Under the pieces are notes generated by a model, which was given only the letters and a program-made list of their open reading frames with translations, was not told the DNA's origin and ran no database searches. Below are positions 59,972 through 64,000 of a DNA stretch of 64,000 bases, one piece after another. The stretch's first letter is position 1. Every line of letters begins with the position of its first letter. Source of the DNA: Sphingobium fuliginis (lineage in GTDB: Bacteria > Pseudomonadota > Alphaproteobacteria > Sphingomonadales > Sphingomonadaceae); NCBI RefSeq assembly GCF_004152845.1, contig NZ_SEON01000004.1, positions 186,001-250,000 on the forward strand, given 5' to 3'. The position numbers and the translations under genes are program-made.

Positions 59972-62533
59972 TCAGGATGCCAACAAACCTCGTTCTCTCG
60001 CAATTGCTGCCGCTTCACCGCGGGTACGCGCATTGAGCTTGCCGAGGATGGCGGAGACATGATGATCAACGGTCTTGGCCGATACGAACAAGCGTTCGCC
60101 GATCTGACGATTGGTCATGCCTTTGTCGATCGCATTCAGTACGTCGACCTCACGCCTCGTCAGGCCGAAGCCATTGTTCCGGGTCGAAGCGCGAGGACCG
60201 CGAACGCCACGCCGGATGCCCCGCTGAATGAAATCCGCCCGCACCCGTGCGGCGCTGGCGGTCGCGCTGAGACGCTCAAGGATGGCCAGGCCCTGCGTCG
60301 CCTGCAATTCATCTCCTTCGATCAATGCGAGAGCCTGCTCGAACGGTAATCCAATTTTCGAGAAAGCTTTTGCCGCGCCGACGATGTCCTCTTTCGCTAG
60401 GCAGGCGAATGGCACGGGGATATCCGCGGGCGGGTCTTGCGCATCGCCGAGCTTCCTGCGCCAGAACCAGAGTGCGGCTCGATCCCAGCGACTGCTGTCG
60501 GGTGCCAGCAGCCCCTGTGCTTCTTCAAGGAGCGCAAGTGCCTCGGAGGGATCGAGTCCGCTGACCCAGCAATGTTCCGCAACGATCAGTGCCAGGCTGG
60601 TGAAGCGGGGTGCTTCGCGACCGCGGGCCATATGTTCGCGCAGTTCCTCGACCAGCCGCTCGAGATCGGGATCGCCGCGCCGCACGGCGAGCAGAGCGAG
60701 CGCCCGCACCGCCGGATTGCGCATCAAATAGCTGTTGTTCTGATCAAGCACGACGGGCTCCGCCGTCTCGCGCGCCTCGCCCCAGCGACCGACGTCGAGC
60801 AGGCTCAGTGCCTTGCCGCCCAGCATGTAATCGCGCCAGGGATCAAGATCGCGCTCCCGGCAATAAAGGATGCCCTCGTCGTGTATGGACAGTGCTTCCC
60901 CATGCCTGCGGCACTGCATGAGCACCCACCCCTTGTTGGTGTATGCGCGCGCGACATGCTCCTGACTGCCGGAAGCGATCCCGAGCGCGATGCTCTGATC
61001 GAGCAGGTCGAGGCCGCGCTCCAGATCGGAATATTGCAGGCCCGTTCCGTAATTGTTGTACAGAGTGGAGAGGATATCTTTGCGCCCGAGCCGATGCGCG
61101 ATGGGGATTGCCTTCTCGCTCCACAGCGCCGTTTCGCGCGGTTGATCGGCAAGCATCGCGAGATGCGCCAAATTGGCATAGGCAAGCGCCAGTTCCGGCG
61201 TTTCGGAATGAGGCTCGAGCAGGGTGACGGCGGCCTCGCCGGCTTCATCGGCAAGCACACGGTCGCCATTGACGTAATGTAATCGGGACAGGAAGCGCAG
61301 CGCGTCCCCTTGGCGCAGCGCATCGCCGGCCGCGCGGTGAATGGCCAGAGCGCGCTCCTGCCATTCGATCGCGCCGGCCGTGTCGGCAGTCACGTGCAGC
61401 TCATAGGCATATTGTTGGCAATGCTCCGGATTAAGATCTTCCGCCTCTCGTTTAAGCAGAGCGCCCCATGCGCGTGCGGCTTCGCGGTGAGCACCAAGCG
61501 ACGAAGCATGTCGGGCGGCGAGCGGCGCGAGCCTACGAATGGTGTCTAGATCGTTCGCGCCGATCGCATGATGCAGGCGCCGCGCCGCACTGGCGCCTGC
61601 CGCTTCCAGCCGGGCCAGCTCGCGGCTGTGAAGCTGCTTGCGCTTGAGCGGAGACAGCGCGTCTTCGACCGCGCGTCGCGTGATCTCATGCCGAAACGCA
61701 AGACCGGCGCCATCCGTCAACAGCAGGCCCGTTTCCATGCAGGCGGTTAGGGCATCGTCCGGCGTGCCATGTGCCTCCACCTGATCCAACGACACCCGGC
61801 GCGGGATGATCGAACAATAGTCCAGAAAGTCGCGCGCCATTTCGTCAAGGCGATCGGCGCGACCGACGACAAGGTCATCGATCGAGCTCGATCGGCTGCC
61901 GCCATTGGCAAGGATTTCGGTGACCAAAAGGGGATTGCCGTTCGTCACTTCATGAATGGCCGATCCGATGAGGCCATGCGCTGCGGCAAGCTTGCCGACG
62001 GCCGCAGAGGACAGGCGGGCCAGGTCGAACCGGCGGCGCGACGCGGGCGGAAGATCGTTGGCGGCGCGACCCAGGCGCACGCGCGCAGCCAGATCCTCAT
62101 TACGGGACGAGATAATGAGGAGAAGCGGCTGGTCCGCGATCCGACGGCCGAGATAGCGCACGAAGTCAATGCTGCCGTCGTCAGCCCAATGCAGATCCTC
62201 GATGAGGAGGGTGGTCGGTACATCGCGCAGGCGCGCGATCGCCTCATTGAACAGTGCAAGCCGCGAGCCGCTGTCATTCGCGCGATCAAGCGCGTCGGCT
62301 TCGATGACGGGCAGATCGCGCAGCAGCGTGAGCGCCTCGGCCGCGCTCAGATCTTCGCAGGCGGCCCAGAGGAGCCGCAAATGCGGTTCGAGCCGAACGG
62401 CGGCTGCGCGCAGCACGCTGGTCTTGCCGATGCCAGCCTCGCCGACGAGGAACACGACCCGGCCCTGGCCAGCGAGCGCGTCGCGCCCAAGCTCGTCCAG
62501 TTCGTCGAGGATATGATCGCGCTCCAGCAGCAT
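59972..62533 (-). CDS. Large ATP-binding LuxR (LAL/MalT-type) regulator
   Basis: 853 residues. The N-terminal ATPase has Walker A GEAGIGKTS at residues 31-39 and a Walker B-like LLIEDLHWADD. The centre consists of TPR-like helices, and the C-terminal LuxR helix-turn-helix contains TRREVDVLNAIDKGMTNRQI and VSAKTVDHHVSAILGKLNAR. LAL proteins act as ligand-driven activators that assemble on repeated boxes. The divergent cassette starting at 62684 is the likely target; three GGGGA-like repeats lie between. Confidence 0.9.
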   Translation of the reverse strand: MLLERDHILDELDELGRDALAGQGRVVFLVGEAGIGKTSVLRAAAVRLEPHLRLLWAACEDLSAAEALTLLRDLPVIEADALDRANDSGSRLALFNEAIARLRDVPTTLLIEDLHWADDGSIDFVRYLGRRIADQPLLLIISSRNEDLAARVRLGRAANDLPPASRRRFDLARLSSAAVGKLAAAHGLIGSAIHEVTNGNPLLVTEILANGGSRSSSIDDLVVGRADRLDEMARDFLDYCSIIPRRVSLDQVEAHGTPDDALTACMETGLLLTDGAGLAFRHEITRRAVEDALSPLKRKQLHSRELARLEAAGASAARRLHHAIGANDLDTIRRLAPLAARHASSLGAHREAARAWGALLKREAEDLNPEHCQQYAYELHVTADTAGAIEWQERALAIHRAAGDALRQGDALRFLSRLHYVNGDRVLADEAGEAAVTLLEPHSETPELALAYANLAHLAMLADQPRETALWSEKAIPIAHRLGRKDILSTLYNNYGTGLQYSDLERGLDLLDQSIALGIASGSQEHVARAYTNKGWVLMQCRRHGEALSIHDEGILYCRERDLDPWRDYMLGGKALSLLDVGRWGEARETAEPVVLDQNNSYLMRNPAVRALALLAVRRGDPDLERLVEELREHMARGREAPRFTSLALIVAEHCWVSGLDPSEALALLEEAQGLLAPDSSRWDRAALWFWRRKLGDAQDPPADIPVPFACLAKEDIVGAAKAFSKIGLPFEQALALIEGDELQATQGLAILERLSATASAARVRADFIQRGIRRGVRGPRASTRNNGFGLTRREVDVLNAIDKGMTNRQIGERLFVSAKTVDHHVSAILGKLNARTRGEAAAIARERGLLAS

Positions 62534-62566
62534 TGCGGGCGCTACAATACAAGAACGGGCGCGGCG

Positions 62567-62614
62567 AAAATAGGGAGATCAAAAATGGGGAAGCGGTTCC
62601 CGCAAAATAGGGAG
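62567..62614. promoter_or_regulatory. Three direct repeats, possible LAL/MalT-type boxes
   Basis: AAAATAGGGAG occurs at 62567-62577 and 62604-62614, with AAAATGGGGA at 62582-62591 between them, in the 150-nt gap between the LAL gene (start 62533) and the DUF4242 gene (start 62684). Confidence 0.5.
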
Positions 62615-62683
62615 TCCCGCCGATGCGGCAGCCCAGCATTTCGACGATCCAGCCCTTGCTCAAGAAAGCAAAGGAATATTGTC

Positions 62684-62956
62684 ATGCCACGTTATATTGT
62701 CGAACGTACCTTCCCGTCGGGTCTCCACATCCCGTGCAACAGCGATGGCGCAGGTGCTTGCCTCAACGTCGTCGACCAGAATGCGCAGGGATCAGTGACC
62801 TGGGTGCAGAGCTTCGTCTCGATGGACAAGCAGAAGACCTTCTGCGTGTACGACGCCCCCACTCCATCGGCAATCGAAGCCGCGGCGGACCGGACGGGCC
62901 TGCCCGTCGACAGCATCACCGAGATCCGGGTGCTGGATCCCTATTTCTACTACTGA
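62684..62956 (+). CDS. DUF4242-family protein (SCO4226-like)
   Basis: 90 residues starting MPRYIVERTFPSGLHIPC. VTWVQSFVSMDKQKTFCVYD and TGLPVDSITEIRVLDPYFYY are the conserved DUF4242 blocks. Some members bind nickel, but the function is unknown. AAAGGA precedes the ATG at 62684. It is the first gene of a three-gene cassette divergent from the LAL regulator. Confidence 0.85.
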   Translation: MPRYIVERTFPSGLHIPCNSDGAGACLNVVDQNAQGSVTWVQSFVSMDKQKTFCVYDAPTPSAIEAAADRTGLPVDSITEIRVLDPYFYY

Positions 62957-62967
62957 AAGGACATCCG

Positions 62968-63096
62968 ATGAAATGGCTGTCAACCTGGGCGGGAACCGCT
63001 GCTTATGCTGTCGGTCTCGCGATCTTCGCGTCGACGATGCAGCTTGCGCTGCTCTTTCAGCTCCTCGCGCACTTCTCTTTGCGCCTCATTGCCTGA
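62968..63096 (+). CDS. 42-residue membrane peptide
   Basis: 42 residues starting MKWLSTWAGTAAYAVGLAIF, one or two hydrophobic spans. GAAAGGACATCC precedes the ATG at 62968. It lies 11 nt after the DUF4242 stop and 79 nt before the methyltransferase start. It matches no named family I know. Confidence 0.6.
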   Translation: MKWLSTWAGTAAYAVGLAIFASTMQLALLFQLLAHFSLRLIA

Positions 63097-63175
63097 ACCT
63101 CCGCTGCGGGGCGCTCCAAAGGGCGTTCCGCAGCAGCTGCAGGCGCGCAACGCAATCCCCTGGGGAGTATGGATC

Positions 63176-63907
63176 ATGAAGCGGCTGGCTTTTCTGTCAT
63201 TCAGCGCGATCGCCTATGCGGTCTTCCTGTCGACCTTTCTCTATCTCATCGCATTCGTCGCAGGGCTGCCGATCCTGCCGAAAAGTGTCGATCATGGCGG
63301 CGGCGCTCCCGTCATCATTGCCGTCCTCGTCGACCTGCTGCTCATCACGGCCTTCGCCCTGCAGCACAGCATCATGGCGCGGCCCGGCTTCAAGCGGCTC
63401 TGGACCATGCTGGTGCCCGAGCCGATCGAGCGGAGCATCTACGTGTTGGCAGCGAGCCTCGCCCTCATCCTGCTGTTCATGCTCTGGCAACCGGTGCCGG
63501 ACGTGCTGTGGCGAGTCGGCGGTAGCGGCGCCGTGCTGCTCTGGGCGGTTTTCGGCCTCGGCTGGCTGATCGTGCTGCTGAGCACATTTCTCATCAGCCA
63601 TTTCGAACTGTTCGGGCTGAAGCAGAGTTGGGACCATGTGCACGGCCGTGCTCGGCGGTTGGCGGTCTTCCGCACACCGTTCTTCTACCGGCTGGTGCGC
63701 CATCCGCTCTATTCCGGCTTCTTCATCGCCTTTTGGGCGACGCCATATATGACGCTCGGGCACCTGATGTTCGCGACTGGCATGTCGACCTTCATGCTGG
63801 TGGCGATCCGGTTCGAGGAGCGCGACCTGGTGGGCACGTTCGGAGAAGACTATGTCCGCTACCGCGCAAGAACCGGCATGCTGGCGCCGCGCCTGCGTCG
63901 AGGATGA
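63176..63907 (+). CDS. mddA: Membrane methyltransferase, MddA-like (methanethiol S-methyltransferase family)
   Basis: 243 residues with about six membrane helices. AFALQHSIMARPGFKRLW, PIERSIYVLAAS, LISHFELFGLKQSW, FRTPFFYRLVRHPLYSGFFI and IAFWATPYMTLGHLMFATG match the NnrU/MddA-type isoprenylcysteine methyltransferase superfamily, in which MddA methylates methanethiol to dimethyl sulfide. EERDLVGTFGEDYVRYR is the usual ending. GGGGAG precedes the ATG at 63176. The substrate is not proven. Confidence 0.68.
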   Translation: MKRLAFLSFSAIAYAVFLSTFLYLIAFVAGLPILPKSVDHGGGAPVIIAVLVDLLLITAFALQHSIMARPGFKRLWTMLVPEPIERSIYVLAASLALILLFMLWQPVPDVLWRVGGSGAVLLWAVFGLGWLIVLLSTFLISHFELFGLKQSWDHVHGRARRLAVFRTPFFYRLVRHPLYSGFFIAFWATPYMTLGHLMFATGMSTFMLVAIRFEERDLVGTFGEDYVRYRARTGMLAPRLRRG

Positions 63908-64000
63908 ACAAAACTCTGCTCTCTGGTGCGGCGCATGTCGCGCCCTAAGCTGACCATCCGCAACCAGCGAACCTGAATTCGCCGTTCAGCGACCAAAAAA

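Noticed and set aside
1-64000. CRISPR arrays, tRNA and rRNA genes
   Set aside because: No regularly spaced repeats, cloverleaf-like sequences or rRNA-like segments were noticed while reading the window.

Overview
The window looks like a chromosome or large replicon of an alphaproteobacterium of the sphingomonad group (Sphingobium/Novosphingobium/Sphingomonas-like). The reasons are a high-GC sequence, dense acyl-CoA and short-chain dehydrogenase (SDR) catabolic clusters, a large TonB-dependent receptor with the usual sphingomonad N-terminus, and the types of integrase and toxin-antitoxin genes present. Genus cannot be fixed from sequence alone. No rRNA, tRNA or CRISPR array was seen.

Region 1 (1-35.6 kb) is a catabolic district of small operons. 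It encodes epoxide hydrolase, several enoyl-CoA hydratases, amidohydrolases, a TauD-type dioxygenase, acyl-CoA thioesterase, two family III CoA-transferases, an acyl-CoA ligase, Old Yellow Enzyme, a zinc alcohol dehydrogenase, sulfotransferase, a 2Fe-2S ferredoxin and many SDRs. An MFS transporter and local TetR and GntR regulators sit among them. The genes suggest activation of an organic acid or terpenoid/steroid/aromatic-like substrate to a CoA thioester followed by beta-oxidation-like steps; the substrate cannot be named. Clear inverted-repeat operators lie in several divergent intergenic regions. The most interesting unit is 24.0-31.9 kb: a GntR/FCD regulator, an SDR, an SMP-30 lactonase, a UGSC-family protein (Cys form), an unrecognised cysteine-bearing partner, an acyl-CoA ligase, a CoA-transferase and a TIM-barrel isomerase. 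Matching TGCATG-type palindromes lie about 22 nt upstream of two start codons.

Region 2 (35.8-38.5 kb) holds housekeeping-like genes: a ZIP metal transporter, a DUF1206 membrane protein and small exported or anchored proteins.

Region 3 (38.8-56.1 kb) is an accessory, recombined zone. It has remnants of an F-type conjugation system (lytic transglycosylase, truncated TraI helicase, truncated TraF, thioredoxin-fold protein), two VapBC modules, one ParDE module, and one intact and one broken copy of a 210-residue tyrosine recombinase. Several chimeric or truncated ORFs sit where unrelated gene pieces abut (TraG-like/EmrA, EmrB/hydrolase, MDR/haloperoxidase). Intact stress or detoxification genes lie between them: SDRs, HxlR, LysR, AraC, glyoxalase, and an AhpD-like protein with its ECF41-type sigma factor. 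Both of the last two genes carry a matching ECF41-type promoter.

Region 4 (56.6-63.9 kb) has a TonB-dependent receptor, a giant MalT/LAL-type LuxR regulator, and divergent from it a small cassette: DUF4242 protein, 42-residue membrane peptide and MddA-like membrane methyltransferase.
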